Source of the DNA: Desulfomicrobium sp. UBA5193
GTDB lineage: Bacteria; Desulfobacterota; Desulfovibrionia; Desulfovibrionales; Desulfomicrobiaceae
Assembly (NCBI GenBank): GCA_002412965.1
Contig: DHWB01000008.1
Span: 1 to 26,936 of the forward strand
Reading direction: 5' to 3'
Length of the DNA: 26,936 bases
The position numbers were made by a program, and so were the translations under genes. Below are positions 6,203-13,109 of this stretch, piece by piece. Below the pieces are notes generated by a model, which saw only the letters and a program-made list of their open reading frames with translations, did no database searches and was not told the origin of the DNA. Each line of letters begins with the position of its first letter. Within the stretch, counting starts at the first letter, position 1.

Positions 6203-8638
6203 ATGAAAAATCATTCCGCACTTAAAGTCCGACACCTCAAGATCGAACCAGACCCACGAAAAATCCTGCGCAGCGCCGATATCCGTGACGAAGTCAATTC
6301 TGTCTGCCTTTTCCAGCCCCGAGCGCGCAAGGCTCTGGAGATGGGACTTTCCATCCCTGGCATGGAGTACAATGTCTACGTGGCCGGAGAACCTGGACTG
6401 GGACGCACCTATCTGGTCGAAAACTTCCTTCTGCCCAAAGCCCGAACCGGCTCGACCCCACCGGACCTCGTGTATCTGAACAACTTTGACAATCCTGACA
6501 AGCCGATCTTGGTCAGCCTTTCGCCAGGCCAAGGCAAAATCTTGAAGGAAAATTTGCAGCGTGTCGTCAAGCGCTTGCGCCGCGACCTGCCCCGACATTT
6601 TGAACAGGCAAGCTATCTGCGACTCCAAAATAAGCTGTTTACCAAACTCGCAGTGGTTCGCGACGATCTGATGGACAGGATGGAAGAGGCTGCCCAGAAA
6701 AAGGGCTTCAGCCTGAACATCGACGATGCCGGCGCGGTATCCCTTACCCCGCTGGTGGACGGCAAGGTTCTGACTTCCGAAGAATTTGAGCGACTGGAAA
6801 CGTCCCACAAAAAAGTGCTCAAAGACCAGAGCAGCGCTGTCTTGAACACCATCGCCGACATCTCCCGCCTGGTCAACAAGAGCGAACAGGAATTCCGGAC
6901 CAAAGAACTCCAGCTGGCCCAAGAGCATGCGGCAAGCCTCGTGGATCGATTGCTGATGCCCATCCGCAAGAAATTCATGGAGATCAAGCCCCTCAAGGCA
7001 TATTTTGATGCCTTTAAGGAAGACATCCTGGAAAACCTCCCGCACTATCAGGGCAGGCAGGATCGCGAACAACGCGCCACGCCTGACCAGCAGGGCGAAG
7101 GATTGTCGGACTCCTTTTTCCAGCGCTATGACGTCAACCTGTTCGTGGACAATTCCGAAGTCACTGGAGCACCGGTGGTCAAGGAAATCAATCCCGGCTT
7201 TTTCAACCTCCTCGGCTGTGTGGAGCGAGAAACTGAGTGGGGTACCTATTACACGGACTTCTCCCTGATCAAAGCCGGCGCGGTACACCGCGCCAACGGC
7301 GGCTTTCTCATTCTTCGCGTGGATGACCTCCTGGCCCACCCGGCCGCTTGGGAAGGCTTGCTACGCTGTCTGCGCACCAAGCACTCCAGCCTGGACGATC
7401 CGACGGATCACTATGACATCCTGCGCACCCGCACCATCAGCCCGGAGCCGATTCCGCTCTCCCTCAAAGTCATTCTCATCGGTGATGACGAGACCTACGA
7501 GCTTCTCTACATGCATGACGAGCGGTTCCGCAAAATATTCAAGCTCAAGGCCCACATTCAGGACACGGTGGAGCGCACGGCCGAGTCCATCACCGGCTAC
7601 GCCCAAGCCCTGGATCGCGCCGCCCGGGAAACCAGCCTGCGTAGTTTCACCAAGGACGCCTTTGCCGAGCTTGTGGACTACTCCACCCGCATGGCCGAGG
7701 ATCGGGAACGCCTGTCCCTTCATTTTTCGCATTTACGCGAAATCATGATGGAATCCAACGCAATCGCCATCGGCCAGGACAAGCGGATCATTGATTCGGG
7801 CATTGTCAAAATGGCCCTTGCGGAACGTGAATACCGGACCAATCTCTATCAGGAAGAATTTCTGCGCGAATATGACCGCAGATCAATCAAGGTCCGCACC
7901 CAAGGGCAAAGCGTCGGTGTGGCCAACGGCCTGTCTGTCACCCAGGTCGGAGATTATGTCATGGGTCTGCCTCATCAAATCTCCTGCACTGTCGGAGTCG
8001 GCCATGGCGGCATCATGGATTTGGAGCGGGAGGCTGAACTGGGCGGACCGATCCACACCAAGGGCATGATGATTCTCAAAAGCTATTTTGTGAATCTGTT
8101 CGCGCGCAACAAACCCCTGGTTTTGACGGGCAGCCTTTGTTTCGAGCAGAGCTACGCGCAGGTCGATGGAGACTCCGCGTCCGGCGCGGAACTGGCGGCG
8201 CTGCTTTCAGCGCTTTCCAATGTCCCGATCAGGCTTGATCTGGCCTTTACCGGAGCCATCTCCCAGTCCGGGGCCATTATGGCCGTGGGCGGAGTCACAC
8301 ACAAAGTCGAAGGATTCTTCGAAGTCTGCAGGCGACGCGGCCTCACAGGGCAGCAGGGCGTTCTTCTTCCCAAGGACAACATCGTGCACCTGGTCCTTCG
8401 CGACAATGTGCTCCAGGCCATCAAGGACGGACAATTTCATATCCATCCCGTGAGCACGATTGAGGAGGCCATGGAGATCCTGACCGGAATGCGGGCGGGC
8501 TTGCACCTGAAAGACGGCCGCTTTTCCCAAAACTCCATCTATGCGGCAGTGGACGAAAGGCTCACTGAGCTTGCTGTTCTGGCGGAAAAAAAATGCGCCA
8601 TGCCCCGGCGAAAAGCCATCAAAAAAGCCGGATCTTAA
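6203..8638 (+). CDS. Lon-like (LonC/AAA_32 type) ATP-dependent protease
   Basis: A cytoplasmic Lon-family protease of about 811 residues. An N-terminal AAA-like module carries the nucleotide loop GEPGLGRT (about 62-69), with Arg where classical Walker A has Lys. Next come a long helical insertion (about 90-330) and the second part of the ATPase fold. The C-terminal Lon protease domain has the catalytic S658 (DGDSAS) and K701 (GGVTHKVEG), 43 residues apart as in E. coli Lon. It lacks the N-terminal Lon substrate domain, so it is the LonC/YcbZ-like branch rather than housekeeping Lon. I prefer the ATG at 6203; a TTG at 6119 would add 28 unlike residues. The stop codon is embedded in a terminator hairpin. 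Confidence 0.9.
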   Translation: MKNHSALKVRHLKIEPDPRKILRSADIRDEVNSVCLFQPRARKALEMGLSIPGMEYNVYVAGEPGLGRTYLVENFLLPKARTGSTPPDLVYLNNFDNPDKPILVSLSPGQGKILKENLQRVVKRLRRDLPRHFEQASYLRLQNKLFTKLAVVRDDLMDRMEEAAQKKGFSLNIDDAGAVSLTPLVDGKVLTSEEFERLETSHKKVLKDQSSAVLNTIADISRLVNKSEQEFRTKELQLAQEHAASLVDRLLMPIRKKFMEIKPLKAYFDAFKEDILENLPHYQGRQDREQRATPDQQGEGLSDSFFQRYDVNLFVDNSEVTGAPVVKEINPGFFNLLGCVERETEWGTYYTDFSLIKAGAVHRANGGFLILRVDDLLAHPAAWEGLLRCLRTKHSSLDDPTDHYDILRTRTISPEPIPLSLKVILIGDDETYELLYMHDERFRKIFKLKAHIQDTVERTAESITGYAQALDRAARETSLRSFTKDAFAELVDYSTRMAEDRERLSLHFSHLREIMMESNAIAIGQDKRIIDSGIVKMALAEREYRTNLYQEEFLREYDRRSIKVRTQGQSVGVANGLSVTQVGDYVMGLPHQISCTVGVGHGGIMDLEREAELGGPIHTKGMMILKSYFVNLFARNKPLVLTGSLCFEQSYAQVDGDSASGAELAALLSALSNVPIRLDLAFTGAISQSGAIMAVGGVTHKVEGFFEVCRRRGLTGQQGVLLPKDNIVHLVLRDNVLQAIKDGQFHIHPVSTIEEAMEILTGMRAGLHLKDGRFSQNSIYAAVDERLTELAVLAEKKCAMPRRKAIKKAGS

Positions 8639-8650
8639 AGAAGATCCGGC
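8627..8650 (+). terminator. Hairpin spanning the Lon-like stop codon
   Basis: A 10-bp perfect stem GCCGGATCTT/AAGATCCGGC with loop AAAG encloses the TAA stop (8636-8638). There is no long T-run, so termination strength is uncertain. It may serve as a 3' stability hairpin together with the next hairpin. Confidence 0.5.
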
Positions 8651-8677
8651 CTACGCTACTGATCGCCAAAAGCGAGC

Positions 8678-8703
8678 ACCCGGATCCTCGAAAGGATCCG
8701 GGT
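8678..8703. terminator. Bidirectional hairpin between convergent genes
   Basis: An 11-bp perfect stem ACCCGGATCCT/AGGATCCGGGT closes on CGAA, 6 bases from the end of the convergent TolC-family gene. The T-tracts are poor. Its position between two converging genes supports a role as a shared terminator. Confidence 0.6.
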
Positions 8704-8708
8704 CGTTA

Positions 8709-10016
8709 TCACAAGGGCAGCAGTGCCGGATTTTTCAACCCCATGGAGCCATAGAGCGCGGCCACAGCCTGCTCATAGGCGGCCAGCGCTCCATTCAGGC
8801 TGGCCTCGCTCAGCGTCTGTCCAGATTGGGCGTCAAGCACATCCGTATTGGTTCCCACCTGAGCCTCATATCTGGCCACAGCCATACGATAGCTTTCTTT
8901 GGCTGCGATAAGCCCCTGCCTCGCTGCGGAGATGCGCTTCTCTGCTTCCCGAATCTGCAGGAAATTCTTTTTGACCTCGAACGCAGCTTCATTTTCCAGA
9001 TTAAGATACTCTTGAGCCAGCCGGCTTACATTTTTCTCCGCCTGCTTTTCTCCGTAATAGGTCTTTCCCCATTCAAAAAAAGTCCACTTCAGTCCAACCT
9101 GCGCATTCCACTGGCTGGGAGTATGATCATCTCCACCGTTCACAAACGGCTCGCTACCTTCCCGGATATAGTTGAAATCGGCACCAACCTGTGGGTAATA
9201 CGGAACAGCCGCCAACACGGTGTCTTTTTCGGCCAGCATGACAGCCTGACGGGCGATTCGCAGATCGGGACGACTTTTCGCCGCCCTCTCCAGGCATTCA
9301 TCCAGCGTCAGGGAGACTGGAAAATATTCCAGGGACCCGACGTACTCCACGGCCTCGTTCACATCCTTCCCAAGCAAGGTGTTGATTTGCGCAGCAAACG
9401 TGTCCACGTTGTTTTGTGCCACCGCCAGCAATTGCTCGGCTGTAGCCACATCCACTTCCGCCTGCAGCATGTCCAACTTGGGACGCAATCCTACCTCATA
9501 AAAGGCGGTGTTGACCTTTAACTGCGATCTCAGGCGCAGCAGGGAATCTTCTGCGGATCGCACATTCTCCCGCGACTGCAGGAGACGCAAAAAAGCATCC
9601 TGGATGGCGACGATCAATTGCAATTCAGCGTTTTCGAGTTGAGAGGCGACCTGCTCTTTCTGCAGGATGGCCTTTTCGTGGGTCGTCAGCAGGTTGAAAC
9701 CCGTGAACAGAGGTTGATAAACATTAAAACTCAACTCCCAGTTGTCCAGCGATCCAACATCACGTCCAAGGGACTGCGGTCTTTCATCAAGCCGCGTGTA
9801 GCCGTATTGCGTGCTCATGGACGGACCGAAGGCGGCTTTGGCCGACTTGATGGCATAGTCAGAAGCCAGCAGAGTTTCTCTTACGGCCAGGATTGACGGA
9901 TTGGATTTGAGTCCGATCTCCACTGCATCCTTCATGGTCAGAGTATCCCCTGCCCAACCAGGGAAGACCCAAAAACAAGACGCAATGAGCCACACACCTA
10001 TTTGCGATAATTTCAT
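8709..10016 (-). CDS. TolC-family outer-membrane efflux protein
   Basis: TolC-family proteins form trimeric channels through the outer membrane and periplasm for efflux pumps or type I secretion. I chose the ATG at 10016 (MKLSQIGVWLIASC), which gives a signal peptide with likely cleavage after GWA (about residue 22) and a mature protein of about 413 residues. The reading frame extends 95 codons upstream, but that part has no signal or family character and overlaps another promoter. Two repeats of the family fold (outer membrane efflux protein, OEP) are visible, each with long coiled-coil helices (for example the AVEIGLKSNPSILAVRE and LDECLERAAKSRPDLRIARQ starts). No membrane fusion protein or inner-membrane pump gene is adjacent. 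Confidence 0.92.
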   Translation of the reverse strand: MKLSQIGVWLIASCFWVFPGWAGDTLTMKDAVEIGLKSNPSILAVRETLLASDYAIKSAKAAFGPSMSTQYGYTRLDERPQSLGRDVGSLDNWELSFNVYQPLFTGFNLLTTHEKAILQKEQVASQLENAELQLIVAIQDAFLRLLQSRENVRSAEDSLLRLRSQLKVNTAFYEVGLRPKLDMLQAEVDVATAEQLLAVAQNNVDTFAAQINTLLGKDVNEAVEYVGSLEYFPVSLTLDECLERAAKSRPDLRIARQAVMLAEKDTVLAAVPYYPQVGADFNYIREGSEPFVNGGDDHTPSQWNAQVGLKWTFFEWGKTYYGEKQAEKNVSRLAQEYLNLENEAAFEVKKNFLQIREAEKRISAARQGLIAAKESYRMAVARYEAQVGTNTDVLDAQSGQTLSEASLNGALAAYEQAVAALYGSMGLKNPALLPL

Positions 10017-10142
10017 AAAAAAAGCGCTCCAAAATCGGTTATCAGGGAGAGTGATGTCGTTATGCAGGCAAACATATCCTCCTCGACTCAAAAAGACCAC
10101 CCCGCCAAAGGCATCATATCCGAGACTTGTGAAGAAAAGAAC

Positions 10143-10171
10143 TTGAAGTCGGAACACTTCTCGCCTATATT
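10143..10171 (+). promoter_or_regulatory. Promoter of the microprotein/tRNA-Arg unit
   Basis: TTGAAG and TATATT are separated by 17 bases, matching the sigma-70 consensus at 4/6 and 5/6. The predicted transcription start is near 10178, about 28 bases before the ATG of the small gene. Confidence 0.65.
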
Positions 10172-10189
10172 GATGGACTAGATCAATAT
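10167..10189. promoter_or_regulatory. Inverted repeat over the -10 box and start site (possible operator)
   Basis: ATATTGAT and ATCAATAT form a perfect 8-bp inverted repeat with a 7-base spacer. The repeat includes most of the -10 hexamer and the predicted start site, the classic place for a repressor. The half-sites resemble FNR half-sites (TTGAT/ATCAA), but FNR needs a 4-base spacer. Confidence 0.5.
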
Positions 10190-10205
10190 CAAGAGGAGGC
10201 ATCCT

Positions 10206-10304
10206 ATGTTTTCTGGACTCATTCTTGGCTTGGGCCTGAGCATTGTCGGTCTGATCGTTTATTTTCTGAACAAAGAGCACGGACCCGACAAGCACCACCA
10301 CTAA
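10206..10304 (+). CDS. 32-residue membrane microprotein of unknown function
   Basis: A short gene with a consensus RBS (GAGGAGG 6 bases before ATG), a good promoter and an inverted repeat at the start site. The protein begins MFSGLILGLGLSIVGLIVYF, a single glycine-rich transmembrane helix (about residues 3-20), followed by a short polar tail NKEHGPDKHHH ending in three His. I do not recognise the family. Size and topology recall subunits or regulators of membrane complexes such as small oxidase or transporter partners. The His tail could bind metal, but that is speculation. The stop lies 9 bases before tRNA-Arg, so both may share one transcript. Confidence 0.7.
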   Translation: MFSGLILGLGLSIVGLIVYFLNKEHGPDKHHH

Positions 10305-10313
10305 ACACCAATT

Positions 10314-10390
10314 CCGCCCTTAGCTCAGCTGGATAGAGTAGCGGACTTCGAATCCGTTGGTCGCATGTTCGAGTCATGCAGGGCGGGCCA
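10314..10390 (+). tRNA. tRNA-Arg (TCG)
   Basis: All arms fold: acceptor CCGCCCT/AGGGCGG (7 bp), anticodon stem GCGGA/TCCGT with loop CTTCGAA giving anticodon TCG, and T arm GCATG/CATGC with TTCGAGT. The discriminator is G and the CCA end is encoded. The gene is 9 bases downstream of the microprotein gene. Confidence 0.93.
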
Positions 10391-10399
10391 TTCTTTGGA

Positions 10400-10427
10400 A
10401 GGGTTATCGCCACGAAGGGATAACCCT
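10400..10427 (+). terminator. Hairpin after tRNA-Arg
   Basis: A 9-bp perfect stem AGGGTTATC/GATAACCCT with a 10-base loop lies 9 bases after the tRNA CCA end. No T-run follows, so it may be a weak or factor-assisted terminator or a processing signal. Confidence 0.4.
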
Positions 10428-10496
10428 CGTTGATCATTCCACTGTCAAGCCTTTCACGCATCAGTACCATATCCCGATCTTGAAGTTGCCCGCCGG

Positions 10497-10514
10497 CGAC
10501 CGGCATGCCGGTCG
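10497..10514. promoter_or_regulatory. 18-bp perfect palindrome before the ABC operon
   Basis: CGACCGGCATGCCGGTCG is perfectly self-complementary and directly abuts the AAAAGGAG ribosome-binding region of the first ABC gene. It could be a repressor operator, or in RNA a 7-bp hairpin with loop CATG that sets access to the RBS. The rest of the 136-base gap after tRNA-Arg shows only the hairpin at 10400. Confidence 0.45.
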
Positions 10515-10526
10515 AAAAGGAGCAGA

Positions 10527-11300
10527 ATGGATCTCGCCGTCGATCATCTGGCCAAAACCTTTCCTTCCCCCCGAGGCAATGTGGATGCTCTGACCAGCAT
10601 ATCCTTTCGCGTCACGCAAGGGGAATTCGTCGCCCTGGTCGGCCCGAGCGGTTGCGGCAAGTCCACCCTGCTCAAAATGATTGCCGGCCTCCTGCCTCCG
10701 GACAGAGGCTCCATCACGTTCCCGGGCTGGCCCCAACTCCCGAAGCGGCGATTCGTGTTCCAAGATCACGCGCTTTTCCCCTGGATGACGGTTTTGGACA
10801 ACGTCGCTTTTGGGCTGGAGATGGATGGCCTGCCAAAAGACGACCGCCGCAAACGGGCGACCGATCAGTTGACGGCGTTGGGGCTGGCCGACTTCACACT
10901 TCACTTCCCTCACGAACTTTCAGGCGGAATGTGCCAAAGGGCAGCCATTGCCCGGGCCTTCGTCACCCAGCCGGACGTCCTGCTCATGGACGAACCCCTG
11001 CGCGCCCTTGATGCGCAGATGCGGCTGGTCATCCAGGCGGATCTGCTCGCATTGTGGGAGAAGACCAGGCCCATGGTGCTCTATGTCACCCACGACATCG
11101 AAGAGGCTTTGCTGCTGGCGGACCGGGTTCTGGTGATGAGTGGACGACCGGGCCGCATCCGCGAAGAAATCAAGGTGCCTTTCGACCGACCACGGGATCT
11201 CACCGGACGGAGTCATCCAACACTTGAGGAATTGAAGTGGCACATCTGGAAAATGCTGGAGCAGGACGTCAAGCATCAACTGAACATAAGGCGACAGTAG
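10527..11300 (+). CDS. ABC transporter ATPase, nitrate/sulfonate/taurine type
   Basis: The ATP-binding subunit of an importer, 257 residues, of the SsuB/TauB/NrtD class. Visible motifs are Walker A GPSGCGKST (about 39-47), Q-loop FVFQDH, signature LSGGMCQR, Walker B VLLMDEP, a D-loop reading RALD where FGALD is usual, and H-loop YVTHDIEEAL. The RBS GGAG sits 8 bases before the ATG. It is the first gene of a four-gene operon with permease, binding protein and an adenylation-carrier-acyltransferase fusion. The subclass imports small anionic or sulfur/nitrogen organics and also thiamin precursors; the substrate here is unknown. Confidence 0.95.
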   Translation: MDLAVDHLAKTFPSPRGNVDALTSISFRVTQGEFVALVGPSGCGKSTLLKMIAGLLPPDRGSITFPGWPQLPKRRFVFQDHALFPWMTVLDNVAFGLEMDGLPKDDRRKRATDQLTALGLADFTLHFPHELSGGMCQRAAIARAFVTQPDVLLMDEPLRALDAQMRLVIQADLLALWEKTRPMVLYVTHDIEEALLLADRVLVMSGRPGRIREEIKVPFDRPRDLTGRSHPTLEELKWHIWKMLEQDVKHQLNIRRQ

Positions 11301-11332
11301 CCATCGGCACCCGTTCGAGACTGCGCCCGGTG

Positions 11333-12094
11333 ATGTCTGAAGGCTTGCTGCCCGTGGCGGCCGTAATGGGCGGGTTGGGGCTTTGGGAAGCAGTGGTTCG
11401 CATGGGATGGGCTTCTCAACTTTTATTCCCACCACCTTCATTCATTCTTCAGACACTGGGACGCATGGCTCTGGCCGACAAGCTTTGGCCAGCCTTGGGG
11501 CTCACGCTCTTTCGGCTGGCGATGGGCGTGCTTCTGGGCGCCGGCGCGGGGGTTCTTCTGGGTTGGCTGATGGGGGCCAGCCGTCCGATCCGGGGAGCAC
11601 TGAATCCCGTCGTGGCTGCGTTGCACCCTCTGCCCAAACTGGCCCTCTTTCCCATTTTCCTGGTGCTGCTGGGCATCGGAGAAGCTTCAAAAATCGCCCT
11701 AGTGACCTTGGCGGCATTCTTTCCGATGGTGATCAACACGCTGGCCGGGGTGCAACAGATCGACCGCAACTATTGGGATGCCGCAACCATCTACGGCGCG
11801 ACCCGCAAGGCCCTGCTCCGACGGGTCATCCTGCCGGGCAGCCTGCCCATGGTCATGGTCGGTTTGCGCCTGGCGTTGAACAACGCCCTGGTCGTGACCA
11901 TCGCCGCGGAAATGCTCTCGGCCCGTGAAGGGCTAGGAGCGACAATCTGGCTGGCGTGGCAGACGCTGCGGACGGAAGAACTGTATGCAACCCTGCTCGT
12001 AATTGGCTTGTTAGGCCTGCTGATACATTTCATACTCGAACGTTTAACCCATCGGCTCATACCATGGCGAGTGAGGGAGGACAAAAATGATTAA
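11333..12094 (+). CDS. ABC transporter permease, nitrate/sulfonate/taurine type
   Basis: An inner-membrane permease of the SsuC/TauC class with about six transmembrane segments. The coupling loop, which contacts the ATPase, reads DAATIYGATRKALLRRVILPGSLP, with the EAA-like core GATRKALLRRVILP. I chose ATG 11333 (253 residues), close to family length. A GTG at 11237 has a better Shine-Dalgarno (GAGGA, 6-base spacing) but would overlap the ATPase gene by 64 bases, so the start is uncertain. The 3' end overlaps the binding protein gene by 8 bases. Confidence 0.92.
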   Translation: MSEGLLPVAAVMGGLGLWEAVVRMGWASQLLFPPPSFILQTLGRMALADKLWPALGLTLFRLAMGVLLGAGAGVLLGWLMGASRPIRGALNPVVAALHPLPKLALFPIFLVLLGIGEASKIALVTLAAFFPMVINTLAGVQQIDRNYWDAATIYGATRKALLRRVILPGSLPMVMVGLRLALNNALVVTIAAEMLSAREGLGATIWLAWQTLRTEELYATLLVIGLLGLLIHFILERLTHRLIPWRVREDKND

Positions 12095-13109
12095 ACGATT
12101 GAGGGCATTGCAGCCACATCTTTTCCTGATCTGCGCCTGCATCCCCACCTGCCTGCTCTCGGCATGGTGTTCTGAATCCTCTTCAGCGGAAAGAGAGTTA
12201 ACTCGGCTGCGCGCCACCGTCTTGCCTTATTTCTCTTTTGCCCCGCTGTATCTCGCCGAGGCCGAAGGTTTCTTCGCCGAGGAGGGGCTCGCCGTGGAAT
12301 TCGTGTCCCTCAAGGGCCACGGCGACTCGCTGCCGGCCTTGCTCCGGGGCGATATCGACATCGACACGATGTTCACGGTCGGATTGCTGAATGCCGTCAC
12401 CCGCGGGGAGAACATACGCGTGGTCGCCGCCCGCGGCTCCATGACCCGGAGCGACTGCTCGCCTACCGGCTTTCTGGTGCGTTCGAACATAGCGGCGAAA
12501 TTCAGCACGCTGGAGAACGACGAGGTGCGTCACTTAACCTTCGGCGTCGATCCCATCTGGATGGACGGCTATTTTCTGCATCAATGGCTCAGCAACAGCG
12601 GCCTTTCACTCCGTGACGTGAAGACGGAGTATGTGCCCACCCCCGCGGCCAGGCTTGAAGCGCTGCGCCAGGGATCTCTGGACGTGGCCTTCCTGAGCGA
12701 ACCATGGATCACCATCGCCAGGGAAAGCAATGCGGGCGAACTCAGCTTGCCCGGGGAAAAGGTCGCGCCCGACTACCCGATCAGCACCATTTCATTCGGC
12801 CCGTCGATGCTTTCCCGAACCGATGACGCTGGAGTGCGATTCCTGCGGGCCTATCTGCGTGCCATCGCGCAGTACGCTGAAGGCAAAACACCGCGCAACC
12901 TCGAAATTCTGGCCAAGGCCACACAACTTGATCCCGAGCTGCTGCGCCGGATGTGCTGGCCTGTCATCCCGCTGGACGGAAAAATCGACGCGGAGTCCAT
13001 CGTACGCTTCTCTGTGTGGGCGAATCAGCAGGGTCTGGCGGATCGCCCATTGGCATCAACCGATGAGATATGGAACCCGGACTTTTTGAATAAGGCCCTG
13101 CAGCAATGA
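12087..13109 (+). CDS. ABC transporter substrate-binding protein, SsuA/NMT1-like
   Basis: A 340-residue periplasmic binding protein. The N-terminus is a basic stretch plus hydrophobic core (MIKRLRALQPHLFLICACIP) and looks like a Sec signal; the Cys residues there do not sit in a good lipobox. The mature part has the family pattern SFAPLYLAEAEGFFAEEGL, then GDIDIDTMFTVGLLNAVTRG and GSLDVAFLSEPW. This fold binds nitrate, sulfonates, taurine or pyrimidine-type thiamin precursors. The ligand cannot be read from the sequence. RBS GAGGGAGG precedes the ATG. The next gene begins in the ATGA of its stop codon. Confidence 0.93.
   Translation: MIKRLRALQPHLFLICACIPTCLLSAWCSESSSAERELTRLRATVLPYFSFAPLYLAEAEGFFAEEGLAVEFVSLKGHGDSLPALLRGDIDIDTMFTVGLLNAVTRGENIRVVAARGSMTRSDCSPTGFLVRSNIAAKFSTLENDEVRHLTFGVDPIWMDGYFLHQWLSNSGLSLRDVKTEYVPTPAARLEALRQGSLDVAFLSEPWITIARESNAGELSLPGEKVAPDYPISTISFGPSMLSRTDDAGVRFLRAYLRAIAQYAEGKTPRNLEILAKATQLDPELLRRMCWPVIPLDGKIDAESIVRFSVWANQQGLADRPLASTDEIWNPDFLNKALQQ

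Noticed and set aside
6146..7339. Long minus-strand frame (397 codons) opposite the Lon-like gene
   Set aside because: It is antisense to a gene with intact catalytic motifs, and its protein shows no domain character; high G/C codon bias opens such frames.
8541..9521. Plus-strand frame (326 codons) opposite the TolC-family gene
   Set aside because: It overlaps the Lon-like 3' end and two hairpins, has no RBS and no recognisable protein features.
10167..10189. FNR box at the microprotein promoter
   Set aside because: The half-sites match, but the spacer is 7 bases rather than 4; retained only as an unassigned inverted repeat.
10017..10301. N-terminal extension of the TolC-family frame
   Set aside because: It would bury the signal peptide and overlap the promoter and ORF of the microprotein; the ATG at 10016 gives a proper signal peptide.
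10391..10526. TPP or other riboswitch before the SsuA/NMT1-like importer
   Set aside because: I found none of the conserved TPP riboswitch core segments; only a hairpin and a palindrome are present.
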